Assembly: GCA_019247695.1 (NCBI GenBank)
Contig: JAFBAP010000116.1
Coordinates: 1-64,000, forward strand
From: Verrucomicrobiota bacterium
GTDB lineage: Bacteria; Verrucomicrobiota; Verrucomicrobiia; Chthoniobacterales; JAFAMB01
Reading direction: 5' to 3'
Length of the DNA stretch: 64,000 nucleotides
The notes under the pieces: generated by a model
What the model was told of the DNA's origin: nothing
The model's database searches: none
What the model saw: the letters and a program-made list of their open reading frames with translations, nothing else
In this document: piece by piece, positions 8,252-17,402 of the stretch
Layout: every line of letters begins with the position of its first letter
Position numbering within the stretch: the first letter of the stretch is position 1
Position numbers and translations under genes: made by a program

Positions 8252-9301
8252 TCAGATGTGCGGCGCAAGCAGCGTCAGGTCGGCCGGGCTCAGCCGTTCC
8301 TTTGCATTTGCCACCTGGTGCCAGTAGGGATAAATCAATACCGGCGCGCTGACCTGGTCGAGGCGCTGACGCTCTTCGGGCGTGAGTTTCAGGTTAGCCG
8401 CGGCAAGGTTGTCAGCGAGCTGCGCCTCCGTGCGGGCGCCGATGACCAGGGAAGTCACACCGGGCCGGCCAAGCAGGTAAGCCAAGGCAACCTGCGCGGC
8501 GGACACCTCGTGAGCCTTACTAACTTCGACCAGGACATCAATGGTATCGTAAAGCTTTTCTTCGTTATGAATGGGAGGTTCGGCCCAACCCCCGAAGTGG
8601 CGCGAACCTTCCGGTCCTTGCTGGCCGCGGCGATATTTTCCGGACAGAAGCCCGCCGGCCAACGGGCTCCAGATCAGGATCCCGAGGCCTTGATCGATGG
8701 TGATCGGAACCAACTCGTATTCCGCTTCGCGCGCCTGTAACGAATAGTAAATTTGTTGGCTGACGAACCGGGCATAATTGTGACGGTCGGAAACGGCCAG
8801 CGCCTTCATCAAATGCCAGCCCGAGTAATTCGAGGCGCCGATGTAACGAACCTTGCCGGAACGCACCAGCGTGTCGAGCGCCTCCAGGGATTCTTCGAGG
8901 GGCGTCGCGCCGTCCCACTCGTGTAACTGGTACAGGTCGACGTGATCAGTCCGGAGCCGGCGCAGGCTTCGTTCGCATGACCGGATCAGGTGATACCGCG
9001 AAACGCCACCGTCGTTCGGCCCGTTTCCGACAACCATCCTGGCTTTGGTTGCGATCAGCACGTCATCCCGGCGGCCTTCCAGGGCCTGGCCGAGAATTTC
9101 CTCTGAAACACCCGCCGAGTACATATCCGCCGTGTCGAACAGATTCACACCGGCTTCCAGGCAAAGATCCACCTGACGCCGCGCACCCTCGACGTCTGTG
9201 GTGCCTATCTTATTAAAGACGCCGCGGCCGCCGAAGGTCATTGTGCCCAAGGTAAGCACCGAGACCCGCAAACCGGATTTTCCGAGTTGACGATATTCCA
9301 T
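8252..9301 (-). CDS. Aldo/keto reductase
   Basis: NAD(P)H-dependent aldo/keto reductase of 349 residues, TIM barrel. The catalytic tetrad is visible: Asp and Tyr in FDTADMY, Lys in IATKAR and His in YQLHEWDG. IGASNYSGW and the late VIGARTEAQLADN cofactor-binding segment are typical. It is the last gene of the sugar ABC transport operon, 46 bases after the second permease gene, so it probably acts on the imported carbohydrate or a breakdown product. The substrate is not deducible. Confidence 0.9.
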   Translation of the reverse strand: MEYRQLGKSGLRVSVLTLGTMTFGGRGVFNKIGTTDVEGARRQVDLCLEAGVNLFDTADMYSAGVSEEILGQALEGRRDDVLIATKARMVVGNGPNDGGVSRYHLIRSCERSLRRLRTDHVDLYQLHEWDGATPLEESLEALDTLVRSGKVRYIGASNYSGWHLMKALAVSDRHNYARFVSQQIYYSLQAREAEYELVPITIDQGLGILIWSPLAGGLLSGKYRRGQQGPEGSRHFGGWAEPPIHNEEKLYDTIDVLVEVSKAHEVSAAQVALAYLLGRPGVTSLVIGARTEAQLADNLAAANLKLTPEERQRLDQVSAPVLIYPYWHQVANAKERLSPADLTLLAPHI

Positions 9302-9347
9302 GTGGGCACCCCTACATCATGGTTGGACGGTCAGCGAATAAAGAAGC

Positions 9348-10325
9348 TCACTTCACGATCACGATCTTGGTCCGGTCGATCGTCAGGGCCACCGCGACGA
9401 TCAGCACGAGGCCGAAGACGATCTGTTGGGCGAAGATGTTGATTCCGATAAACGTCATTCCCACCCGGACGATGGTGATGATCAGGGCTCCGACGACCGT
9501 GCGACCGATGCTGCCGGCTCCGCCCGTAATCGCCGTGCCGCCGACGATGACCGCCGCGATGGCCGGAAGCAGCAGTTCGTTGGCCAGGGTCGGCGAACCG
9601 CTGGACTGGCGGGCGGCGAGCAGGATGCCGGCCAGAGCGGCCAGCGCGCCTGAGCATGCGAAGGCGATCACCTTATGCAGGTTCACCCGCACCCCGGAGG
9701 CCCAGGTCGCGGCTTCACCGGCGCCGATCGCGATGCTGTAGCGCCCGAACGGCGTGTACCTTTGCGTCCAGGCTCCTACCGCGGCGACCGCGGCGGCGAT
9801 CCAGATCACGTTGGGCACGCCGACGCTGCGGCCGGTAATCCCGCTGAGCAGGAGGCGCCCGTGTTCATCGATGACGATCGATCGTTCCTGCGAGAGCAGG
9901 AGGGCGGCCGCGATCACGAGGCCGCTCGTGGCGAGCGTGACGATGAATGAAGGGATGCGCAGCCAGACGTGGAGGATGCCGCTGGTAATCCCGGCCAGCA
10001 GGCCGGCCGCCAACGCGGCGAGACAAGCGAGGTAGCCGTAACGCGGCAGCAGCAACGCAACGATGACGCTGGCAAGCGAGCAGATCGCCTGGATGGAAAG
10101 GTCGATGCTCCCCAGGATCACGACAAAAGTCGTGCCGGCCGCCAGGATAAAAAGGGTGGCCGTGTCGGCGACGGTCACCAGCAGGCTTTCCGGGTTGAAA
10201 AAGCTGGGCCGCAGCACCCCGACCGAAACCACGAGGGCAACCAGCACCAGGACGGGCGCGACCCTTCGGAACCGGTCAGCGGCCCAGGCCTGCGAGCGCG
10301 AGTGGGGCACGGAGGTTGCAGGCAT
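9348..10325 (-). CDS. Sugar ABC transporter permease (RbsC-type), second copy in operon
   Basis: Integral membrane permease of the branched-chain/ribose type, 325 residues with about eight to ten hydrophobic segments. Typical sequences are LGSIDLSIQAICSLASV and GGTAITGGAGSIGRTVVGA, which match the conserved cytoplasmic loop that contacts the ATPase. It lies four bases downstream of the ATPase gene, indicating translational coupling. It is presumed to form a heterodimer with the other permease of this operon. Confidence 0.9.
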   Translation of the reverse strand: MPATSVPHSRSQAWAADRFRRVAPVLVLVALVVSVGVLRPSFFNPESLLVTVADTATLFILAAGTTFVVILGSIDLSIQAICSLASVIVALLLPRYGYLACLAALAAGLLAGITSGILHVWLRIPSFIVTLATSGLVIAAALLLSQERSIVIDEHGRLLLSGITGRSVGVPNVIWIAAAVAAVGAWTQRYTPFGRYSIAIGAGEAATWASGVRVNLHKVIAFACSGALAALAGILLAARQSSGSPTLANELLLPAIAAVIVGGTAITGGAGSIGRTVVGALIITIVRVGMTFIGINIFAQQIVFGLVLIVAVALTIDRTKIVIVK

Positions 10326-10329
10326 GCGG

Positions 10330-11844
10330 TTACACCATGTGGCGGATCAGGTCCACTTGCGCCGGTTTTGCCCCCCGCGGCGCGTCGAAGCGCGCCGTGA
10401 TCTCGCCGTCACGCATGACCATGACGGAATGTGAAAGCCCGATCGTTTCTTCCAACGTGTCGGCAGTCAGCACGATCGCGAGCCCCTGCTCGGACAGCGT
10501 CCGGACCAGGTCATAAACCTCTTCTTTCGCCCCCACGTCGAGCCCCCGGGTCGGGTGATCGAGGATCAGGATCTGTGAACGGGCATTCATCCACTTTGCC
10601 AGGACCACCTTCTGCTGGTTGCCCCCGCTCAGGTTCATGCAGAGCGCGTCCACGCCGGGGGTGCGGACGCGTAATCGCCGGACCCACTCCTCTGCGAGAG
10701 CACGTTCCTTTTTGATCCGGATGGCGCCGGCCCGCATCACGCTTCGCAGGCTGGCCAGCGTCATGTTCGGCACAATGGGCAGCGGCATGATCAGGCCTTC
10801 AAACCGTCGCTCCCGGGGGATGTACCCGATGCCCAGGGCAGCTGCCTGATCCGGCGAGGTGAACCGGACGCGTTTGCCTCGTACCGTGAGCGTGCCGGCC
10901 GTGTGGGGCAGGAACCCGAACAGGGTGCGGGTCAGTTCCTCGCGTCCGGACCCGACCACCCCGGCGATGCCCAGCACCTCCCCTTCCCGCACCTGCAGCG
11001 TGACGTTGCGGTACGCGTGCCCGGCCGAAAGCCCTTCGGCCGCCAGCACGATGCGTTCACGCGGGGCCTGCTGGCGCGACTCGCGGTAGTATTGCGCATG
11101 CAGTTCGCGGCCGACCATGAGCTGGTGGAGTTCCGGGACGCTGGTCTGCGCCGCGGGCATCCCGGCCACCACCCGGCCGTCCTTCATCACGTAAACGCGG
11201 TCCGACACACTCAGCACTTCATCGAGCCGGTGGGAGACGAAAACAAAGCTGGCCCGGTTTCGCAGCCCTCGCACCCGGTCGAACAAGATGTCAATCTCCC
11301 GTTGTTCAAGCACGGAGGTGGGTTCATCCAGCAGGATGACCAGCGGCCGGTCAGTCCGTTCCTCCAACGCGAGCGCTTTGGCCAGCTCCACCATCTGGCG
11401 CTCGGCAAACGTCAGGCGAGCCGTCCGGGTGCGCGGGTCCAGGTTTACCCGGACTTTCTCGAGTTGCCGGCGCGCCGCGGCGTGCAACGCAGGCCAGCGG
11501 ATGACGCCGGCCCCCGTAAAGGCGGTCTCCTGGCCCAGATAAATATTTTCGGCGATGCTGAGGTTAGGCAGCAACGATTGTTCCTGAAAAACGATGCCGA
11601 TCCCGTGCAGGTTCGCTTCCCGCGGGCTGTTCAGCACGATCCGGGTTCCGCTCAGCGACAAGGTTCCCCGGTCGGCCCGGTAGACGCCGGCGAGAATGCG
11701 CATCAGGGTGGATTTGCCGGCGCCGTTCTCACCGACCAGGCCGACCACCTCGCCGGGCCGCACTTCGATGCTGACGTCATCGAGTGCCTGCACCCCGGCG
11801 AATGCTTTGCTGACGTTCTGAACCTGGAGCAATGCCTCAGCCAT
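10330..11844 (-). CDS. Sugar ABC transporter ATP-binding protein, two nucleotide-binding domains (RbsA-type)
   Basis: 504 residues with two ATPase halves, as usual for RbsA/XylG/MglA proteins. The first half has Walker A GENGAGKST and Walker B LLDEPTSVLEQRE. The second has a degenerate Walker A (GVVGSGREEL), a strong signature LSGGNQQKVVLAKW and Walker B ILDHPTRGLDVGAKEE. The degenerate second site is normal for the family. The gene sits between two permease genes with gaps of six and four bases and energises sugar import. Confidence 0.93.
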   Translation of the reverse strand: MAEALLQVQNVSKAFAGVQALDDVSIEVRPGEVVGLVGENGAGKSTLMRILAGVYRADRGTLSLSGTRIVLNSPREANLHGIGIVFQEQSLLPNLSIAENIYLGQETAFTGAGVIRWPALHAAARRQLEKVRVNLDPRTRTARLTFAERQMVELAKALALEERTDRPLVILLDEPTSVLEQREIDILFDRVRGLRNRASFVFVSHRLDEVLSVSDRVYVMKDGRVVAGMPAAQTSVPELHQLMVGRELHAQYYRESRQQAPRERIVLAAEGLSAGHAYRNVTLQVREGEVLGIAGVVGSGREELTRTLFGFLPHTAGTLTVRGKRVRFTSPDQAAALGIGYIPRERRFEGLIMPLPIVPNMTLASLRSVMRAGAIRIKKERALAEEWVRRLRVRTPGVDALCMNLSGGNQQKVVLAKWMNARSQILILDHPTRGLDVGAKEEVYDLVRTLSEQGLAIVLTADTLEETIGLSHSVMVMRDGEITARFDAPRGAKPAQVDLIRHMV

Positions 11845-11850
11845 GACCGT

Positions 11851-12822
11851 CTATTTCGCGAATTTCAACCGCTGACGATCAGTCGAGCAAGCGACCGCGA
11901 CGATGATGATCAAGCCCTGGACGGCTTGCTGCACGTCGGGTGAAATGCCCAGCAGAATCATGCCGTTGCCGATCACGGCGATGATCAGCACGCCCACGAG
12001 CGTGTTAAGGGCGCCCCCGGCGCCTCCGGTCAGAGCCGTGCCGCCCACCACGACCGCCGTGATGGTGGAAAACAGGCGGCCGTCACCGATCGTGGCGTTG
12101 CCTTGTCCGAGCTGCGCGGCGGCCAGTATGCCGCCCACCCCGTAAAATGCACCCGCCAGGGTAAAGACGGCCAGTTTCGTCCGCCGAACCGCGATGCCGG
12201 AGAGCAGCGCGAGATCTTCACCGCCGCCGACGGCAAAAGTGTGCCGGCCCAAGGTCGTGAACCGCTCGATCAACCACGCCACGATCAGCGTGCATAAAGC
12301 GACCCAGACCGCCAGCGGACAGTTCCAGATGCGCATCAATGCAAGGCTGCGAATCGCCGGGTCCAACACCCGGACGCTCGTGCCGCCCAGGACCAGCGTG
12401 GCCAGGCCAACCCCGATAAACCAACTGCCGAGCGTCACCATGAAGGACGGAATCCGCAGCCCCACGTGCACGAGCCCGTTTAAAAAACCGATGAGTGCAC
12501 CCACCGCCACCGCCGCGAGCGGGCCCCACCACCCGAAGGCGTTGTGGTTATGATCGTTGCGGACCAGGATGGCCACCACCACCGCCCCCAAGGCGACCAC
12601 ACCTTCCACCGAGAGGTCAACGCTGCCAAGCAGGATAACGGAAGTCGCCCCCAGGGCGAGCACCAGCGGAATCGAGGCCGCGTTTGCGACGCGGATGAAG
12701 TTATTAACCTCGAAGAACCGTGGATTGCGCAGGCCGATCAGCACCGAAAGGATCACCAGCGCAAAAAAGGGCGCAAACGGCTTCAGGCGTTCCAGAAAGC
12801 CGGTAGGGTTGCTCGACGCCAT
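11851..12822 (-). CDS. Sugar ABC transporter permease (RbsC-type), first copy in operon
   Basis: 323-residue membrane permease with multiple hydrophobic segments and the family loops LGSVDLSVEGVVALGAV and GGTALTGGAGGALNTLVG. It follows the binding-protein gene by 47 bases and precedes the ATPase gene by six. It is similar in design to the other permease in the operon, so the channel is probably a heterodimer. Confidence 0.9.
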   Translation of the reverse strand: MASSNPTGFLERLKPFAPFFALVILSVLIGLRNPRFFEVNNFIRVANAASIPLVLALGATSVILLGSVDLSVEGVVALGAVVVAILVRNDHNHNAFGWWGPLAAVAVGALIGFLNGLVHVGLRIPSFMVTLGSWFIGVGLATLVLGGTSVRVLDPAIRSLALMRIWNCPLAVWVALCTLIVAWLIERFTTLGRHTFAVGGGEDLALLSGIAVRRTKLAVFTLAGAFYGVGGILAAAQLGQGNATIGDGRLFSTITAVVVGGTALTGGAGGALNTLVGVLIIAVIGNGMILLGISPDVQQAVQGLIIIVAVACSTDRQRLKFAK

Positions 12823-12869
12823 AGACGGATCAGGGACACGGGAACAACCCCAGCCGGTGCGCTGCCCGC

Positions 12870-13961
12870 TTACGTCGCCAGATTACCCCAGTAATCGTTC
12901 CAATCGATCTTGGGCGTGTTCTCGACGAAATTCTTGTAATAGTCTTCGACGTTATCCTTCGTCACCAGGATGCCTTTGGCTTTGTAGTCACGGTGGTTAT
13001 CCGGCTCCTTCGCAGGGTCGATCTTGCCGGAGCGCGCCGCGTACGCGAGGGAAAGGCCCATGCCTCCCTGCCAGTACGGATCCCAGGAAACGGTGGCCAC
13101 CATGTCGCCGCTGCGGATGCTGTCGATGGCGAGCTTGATGCCGTCGATACCGGTAACCGGAATCTTGCCGGCCAGTCCTTCGGCCCGGAGGGCTTCCAAG
13201 ACGCCGCTCGCCATGTCGTCGTTTGCCGCCCAGATGCCTTTGATGTCGCTGCCGAAGCGGGTCAGCCAACTGCTGGTGATGTTAAAGGCGTCCGCTGCCT
13301 TCCAGTTGGCGACCTGGAAATCGAGCAGCTTGACTTGAGGGTGCGCCGCGAGGGCATTTCCCAAACCCTCTTTACGCTCGATGGCCGGCGTGTTGGAAAG
13401 AATCCCGCCGAGACCCACGATGCCGCCGGAACCGCCCATTGCGTTGAAGAGCGCTTCGGCGGTTGCCTGGCCATATTTCACCCCGTCAAAATGAATGTGC
13501 GCAACGTAGTCCGGGTTGAAATCCTGCGGCCGCAAATCAGCCGGCTTGTTCCACTGCGTAACCAGGAACGCGCCCGCCTTGACGCACGCCTCCACGATCG
13601 GGCGGGCGTCGGGAGAATCGTTCGGGTCGACGTTCAACACCATATTCCCGCCGGTTTTGGCGAGAATGGCCCGGATGTCAGCAATGCCTTTCTCGCTGTT
13701 GCCTTCGGTAACCAGGGTTGCGTAGTCGCACCCGACGGCCTTCGCAAAGTCCTGGCCGCCCTGGTTCCAGGTTGCGTGGTAAGGGTTGGCCAGCGAACGG
13801 ATCGAGTTTACCAGCACCGGTTTGACGGTGTTGTCGGCGGCAAAAACGCCGCGCGGCAGGACGCCGAACGCCGCCGCGGCTCCCGTGAAAGCGGCAGCGC
13901 GACGGATAAAGGTTCTACGTGGGATAGACAGACCTGGGGACTTGGGGGGATGGGCACTCAT
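12870..13961 (-). CDS. Tat-exported sugar-binding protein of ABC transporter (RbsB-type)
   Basis: First gene of the transport operon, 363 residues. The N-terminus carries IPRRTFIRRAAAFTGAAAAFG, a twin-arginine signal ending near GVFAADN. The mature part has the type I periplasmic binding fold of the ribose/galactose group: VNSIRSLANPYHATWNQGG, ITSSWLTRFGSDIKGIWAANDDMA and VTGIDGIKLAIDSIRSGDM. The start MSAHPPK is preferred; an ATG 68 codons upstream adds unrelated sequence before the signal peptide. The ligand is unknown; the dehydrogenase and reductase nearby suggest a sugar, polyol or sugar acid. Confidence 0.9.
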   Translation of the reverse strand: MSAHPPKSPGLSIPRRTFIRRAAAFTGAAAAFGVLPRGVFAADNTVKPVLVNSIRSLANPYHATWNQGGQDFAKAVGCDYATLVTEGNSEKGIADIRAILAKTGGNMVLNVDPNDSPDARPIVEACVKAGAFLVTQWNKPADLRPQDFNPDYVAHIHFDGVKYGQATAEALFNAMGGSGGIVGLGGILSNTPAIERKEGLGNALAAHPQVKLLDFQVANWKAADAFNITSSWLTRFGSDIKGIWAANDDMASGVLEALRAEGLAGKIPVTGIDGIKLAIDSIRSGDMVATVSWDPYWQGGMGLSLAYAARSGKIDPAKEPDNHRDYKAKGILVTKDNVEDYYKNFVENTPKIDWNDYWGNLAT

Positions 13962-14137
13962 AGCTTTGTGTTCCCGTAACTCACCGGATTTTTGTTTGGG
14001 GGGAGGCCGGCGCTGGGTTCGGCCGGCAAATGGGAAAACAGGAGCGAAGCTAGCTCGGCCGAACCGGGAAATGCAAGCAGTTGTCTTGTTTGTTTTACAA
14101 GGGGGGCCGGCCGGCTGGCACCGGCCGAAATCATTCG

Positions 14138-14854
14138 TCATTCGGCTTTCGAAGCGGCCTGCCACGAAACCCCGGTTACATCCCGTTCCAGGCTGAGCCG
14201 GCTCGCCACTTGTTCGACCTGCGCGTCCGCGCGCTCCGCCGTGCTCAGGCGGGCCTTGATCACGGTAGTCCGGTCACCCTGCTCCACCACACTTTCAATC
14301 TGATGCATGACCAGGGGCGGCGAAGCCGTAATCAGCTGAATGACGAGGGTGCGCACGGCGCTTTCCTGACGGTTGCGGCAAACGACCTGCAACAAGTATT
14401 CGGTTTCATGCTCCGACACCGGTGCGTGGCCGTGCCTGGTGAGCCAGTCGCTCAGCGGCCTCAGCAAGGTGTTGATCATCAATACAGCGACGGTCCCCGC
14501 GCAGGCGGCCGCGTGTGCGCCGGTTCCGGCCAGAACGCCGACGGCCGCGCTGCACCAGATGGTGCCGGCAGTGTTCAGCCCGTGGATGGTCAGACCGGTC
14601 CGCATCAACACGCCGGCCCCCAGAAAGCCGACTCCGGAAATGACCTGCCCGGCCAGATGGGCGTACTGGTCCGGCTCGGACGCTAATGGCGCGAACATGA
14701 CAAACAGCGCCGCCCCGACTGCCACCAGGCTGTGGGTGCGCAGACCAGCCGTGCGCACGCGCCATTGTCTCTCTGCGCCGATGGCCAGGCCGCAGATCAG
14801 GGCGGACGCCAAGCGCAACAGAAACACGGCAAAGGTTAATTTCGCGCCGTTCAT
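14138..14854 (-). CDS. MgtC/SapB family membrane protein
   Basis: 238 residues. The N-terminal half has about four to five hydrophobic segments with the family motifs LICGLAIGAERQWR, AGLRTHSLVAVGAALF and GVGFLGAGVLMR. The C-terminal third is a small soluble domain (about ESAVRTLVIQLITASPP to the end), like the ACT-like domain of MgtC. In other bacteria MgtC relates to growth at low magnesium and to ATP synthase control. The start at 14854 begins directly before the first membrane helix; the upstream ATG adds a basic, unmatched tail. Confidence 0.88.
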   Translation of the reverse strand: MNGAKLTFAVFLLRLASALICGLAIGAERQWRVRTAGLRTHSLVAVGAALFVMFAPLASEPDQYAHLAGQVISGVGFLGAGVLMRTGLTIHGLNTAGTIWCSAAVGVLAGTGAHAAACAGTVAVLMINTLLRPLSDWLTRHGHAPVSEHETEYLLQVVCRNRQESAVRTLVIQLITASPPLVMHQIESVVEQGDRTTVIKARLSTAERADAQVEQVASRLSLERDVTGVSWQAASKAE

Positions 14855-15058
14855 CGGATCGTGACTGGGTATCTGAGGTCGGGAATGCTGGGTTACGGTG
14901 GGGGCGACTGCAAGCCCCGGCTTTAGCCGTGGGGATTGCTTACGCCGCCGCATTCAACCGTGAACGCGGGCGAACATCAACCAACATCCGCGAACGCCGG
15001 CGGTTCCCGCTTGACCGTTCGTTGACGATCGGCAAGCCGAGAAGCAAGCTCGGAAGCT

Positions 15059-16948
15059 GTGACGCCTAAAGCCCGTTCAGCGCCTTGCCCGAATCACCTT
15101 ACGCGCGTTCAGGCGCCTGACCGGCCGCTCCTGGTCTACGACGGCGACTGCCGTTTCTGCCGGCGCTGCGTCCTACGAGGTCAGGAGATCACCAGGGACA
15201 ACGTCGATTACGCTCCCGTTCAAAGCGTAACGGAGCGCTTCGCGGGCGATATTCCCGTCCCCTGCTTCCAGGAGGCGGTACGGCTGGTTGAACCTGACGG
15301 CCGCGTTTCAGGGGCGGCAGAAGCGGTTGTCCGCCTGTTATCGTACAAGCGCAGCCCGGTAAGCGGATGGCCGCTCTGGTGCTATCACCGGCTGCCCGGT
15401 TTCGCTCCGCTGGCGGAGTTTTGCTACCGCGTCGTCGCCCGAAACCGTACCCTTGCTTCCCGGCTTACGACCCTGCTGTGGGGAAAAGCCGACGACGCGC
15501 TCCGCCGCGCGACCTTCTACCACGCGCGCACCTGGTTTCTGCGCTGGCTTGCAGTCGTTTACCTCATCGCATTCGCGTCTTTCTGGGTGCAAGCCGACGG
15601 GCTGATCGGCGAACACGGGATCATGCCCGTCGGCCCTTGGCTGGCTGCGGTCAAAGACCGTTTCGGGGCGGAAAGTTATCACCTTTTTCCGACGTTATGC
15701 TGGTTCAATTCCAGTGACGGGTTCGTCCGCGGCCTGTGCGCCGCCGGGACCGGCTTGAGCCTGCTCCTCTTCGCCCAGGTGGCACCCGTGTTTTGCCTGG
15801 TTGCCCTCTGGGCCCTTTACCTTTCCCTCACCGTCGCCGGACAGACGTTCATGAGTTTCCAATGGGATGCACTCCTGTTGGAAACCGGTTTCTTCAGCAT
15901 CTTTCTGGCACCACTGCAGTGGCTGCCGGTGCACCGGCGCCAGTTCCCGGTCTCACCCTGGGCGCGGTTCCTTCTCCAATGGTTGCTGTTCCGCCTCATG
16001 TTCATGTCCGGGGTGGTGAAGCTGACCAGCGGCGACCAGTCCTGGTGGGATCTCTCCGCACTCCGTTACCATTACGAAACCCAGCCGCTGCCAACGCCGC
16101 TCGGATGGGGGGCGGCCCACGCGCCCGTCCGGTTTCAGGCCGCGTCGGTGATCGTGTTGTTTATCATCGAACTCATTTTGCCGTTTTTCCTTTTCGGGCC
16201 GCGCCGTGCCCGGCTGATCGGTGCAGCCGGGATCGTTACGCTCCAGTTGCTGATTGCCTTGACGGGTAACTACGGCTTTTTCAACCTGCTGACCGTCGGC
16301 ATTTGCCTGCTCGCCGTCGATGACGCCGCGTGGCCGCGCCTCGGCCGCGCCAGGACCCCGGAAAACGAACGCCACGGTCGATCGTGGCCCTCCTGGATCG
16401 TGATCCCGGTAACCGTGGTTACCCTCTTCTTCAGCGGACCCCTCCTCTGGGAATCGTTCTTCCCCGAAGCCCAGTTCCCCACCTTCTTTACCACCGCTTA
16501 CGGCTGCATCGAGCCGTTCCAATCCATGAACAGTTACGGGTTGTTCCGCGTCATGACGAAAACGCGTCCCGAAATCATCGTGGAAGGCAGTTCAGACGGC
16601 ACAACCTGGCTCCCCTACGAATTCAAGTACAAGATCGGCGATCTGAACCGGCCGCCGCCCATCGTCGCGCCTTACCAGCCCAGGCTGGATTGGCAGATGT
16701 GGTTTGCCGCCTTGGACGACGTGCGCCGCGAACAGTGGTTCCTGAGCTTTATGGTACGGCTGTTGCAAGGTTCACCCGCCGTCCTCAATCTGCTGAAAAC
16801 AAACCCGTTCCCAGGCGGGCCGCCGCCGTACGTCCGGGCCAGGCTGTTCCAGTACCATTTTACCAGCCTGGCTGAGCGGCGCCGGACCGGGACCTGGTGG
16901 CGGCGGGATCAAGAACAGCCGTACTGCCCGGTGCTCACCCTTAAGTAA
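15059..16948 (+). CDS. DCC thiol-disulfide oxidoreductase-like domain fused to lipase maturation factor-like membrane protein
   Basis: 629 residues, apparent GTG start. Residues about 22-130 form a DCC (DUF393) domain: LLVYDGDCRFCRRC is the name-giving Asp-x-x-Cys-x-x-Cys motif. The rest has multiple membrane helices and lipase maturation factor-like blocks such as FQWDALLLETGFF, WLLFRLMFMSGVVKL and RYHYETQPLPTP. The C-terminal part ends in a soluble region (EFKYKIGDLNRPPP, PRLDWQMWFAALDD) typical of LMF proteins. A fused thioredoxin-like and LMF protein suggests a role in folding or disulfide handling of exported proteins. A short repeat begins at the stop codon. Confidence 0.85.
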   Translation: MTPKARSAPCPNHLTRVQAPDRPLLVYDGDCRFCRRCVLRGQEITRDNVDYAPVQSVTERFAGDIPVPCFQEAVRLVEPDGRVSGAAEAVVRLLSYKRSPVSGWPLWCYHRLPGFAPLAEFCYRVVARNRTLASRLTTLLWGKADDALRRATFYHARTWFLRWLAVVYLIAFASFWVQADGLIGEHGIMPVGPWLAAVKDRFGAESYHLFPTLCWFNSSDGFVRGLCAAGTGLSLLLFAQVAPVFCLVALWALYLSLTVAGQTFMSFQWDALLLETGFFSIFLAPLQWLPVHRRQFPVSPWARFLLQWLLFRLMFMSGVVKLTSGDQSWWDLSALRYHYETQPLPTPLGWGAAHAPVRFQAASVIVLFIIELILPFFLFGPRRARLIGAAGIVTLQLLIALTGNYGFFNLLTVGICLLAVDDAAWPRLGRARTPENERHGRSWPSWIVIPVTVVTLFFSGPLLWESFFPEAQFPTFFTTAYGCIEPFQSMNSYGLFRVMTKTRPEIIVEGSSDGTTWLPYEFKYKIGDLNRPPPIVAPYQPRLDWQMWFAALDDVRREQWFLSFMVRLLQGSPAVLNLLKTNPFPGGPPPYVRARLFQYHFTSLAERRRTGTWWRRDQEQPYCPVLTLK

Positions 16949-17402
16949 ATGCCAAAAGCGGAAAAAGGCCACAAATGGAAGAGAGTGGCGGATGCCCGGC
17001 AGGGTTCGGAGCTCGGCGCTTGGGATTTGGGATTTGGGACTTGGAATTCCTCTTAGGATGCATCCGACTGAAGAAGCGAGATTTGTACAGCCTGTGCAAA
17101 AAGGCGATCATCGATTAAAGAGCCAGCAAAATCGCAAGCGCTTTTCCTCTCGGAGATGGCTGCGCCGTCTACGACCTAATCCCCGGGGTGCAATCAGAAT
17201 TATGTTATAAAATCATATGATGTTATAAAGTTGAGTTTTGCCGCTGTCGTTTCCATTCGGGCCCTGTCACGGGTGCCGGTTTCGCTCAACAGCTTCCGGA
17301 GGGGATAAATCCGGTGCAGGCGGCGAATCCGTTTCCGGCACCGGCCCCCCTCGGATTCAGCATCCTTGACATCCCGTAGCTCTTCCTCCAAAGGAATTGG
17401 CT
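16949..17402. repeat. Intergenic repeats plus an AT-rich direct repeat
   Basis: Immediately after the LMF stop is a unit AATGCCAAAAGCGGAAAAAGG then CCACAAATG, a member of the dispersed GCCACAAATG family. At 17009-17055 there is a GTTCGGAGCTCGG/GGGATTTGGGATTTGGG tract. At 17202-17211 and 17220-17229 the AT-rich word ATGTTATAAA occurs twice, 18 bases apart, in otherwise GC-rich DNA; it could be a promoter or protein-binding site for the next gene. No gene is seen in this gap. Confidence 0.6.

Noticed and set aside
10903-11943. 346-codon open frame opposite the sugar ATPase
   Set aside because: It is a long shadow of a GC-rich, strongly conserved gene on the other strand.
14855-15058. Search for a gene or riboswitch between mgtC and the DCC-LMF gene
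   Set aside because: Only short GCGAAC words and no stable structure were found, so no magnesium-type leader is claimed.
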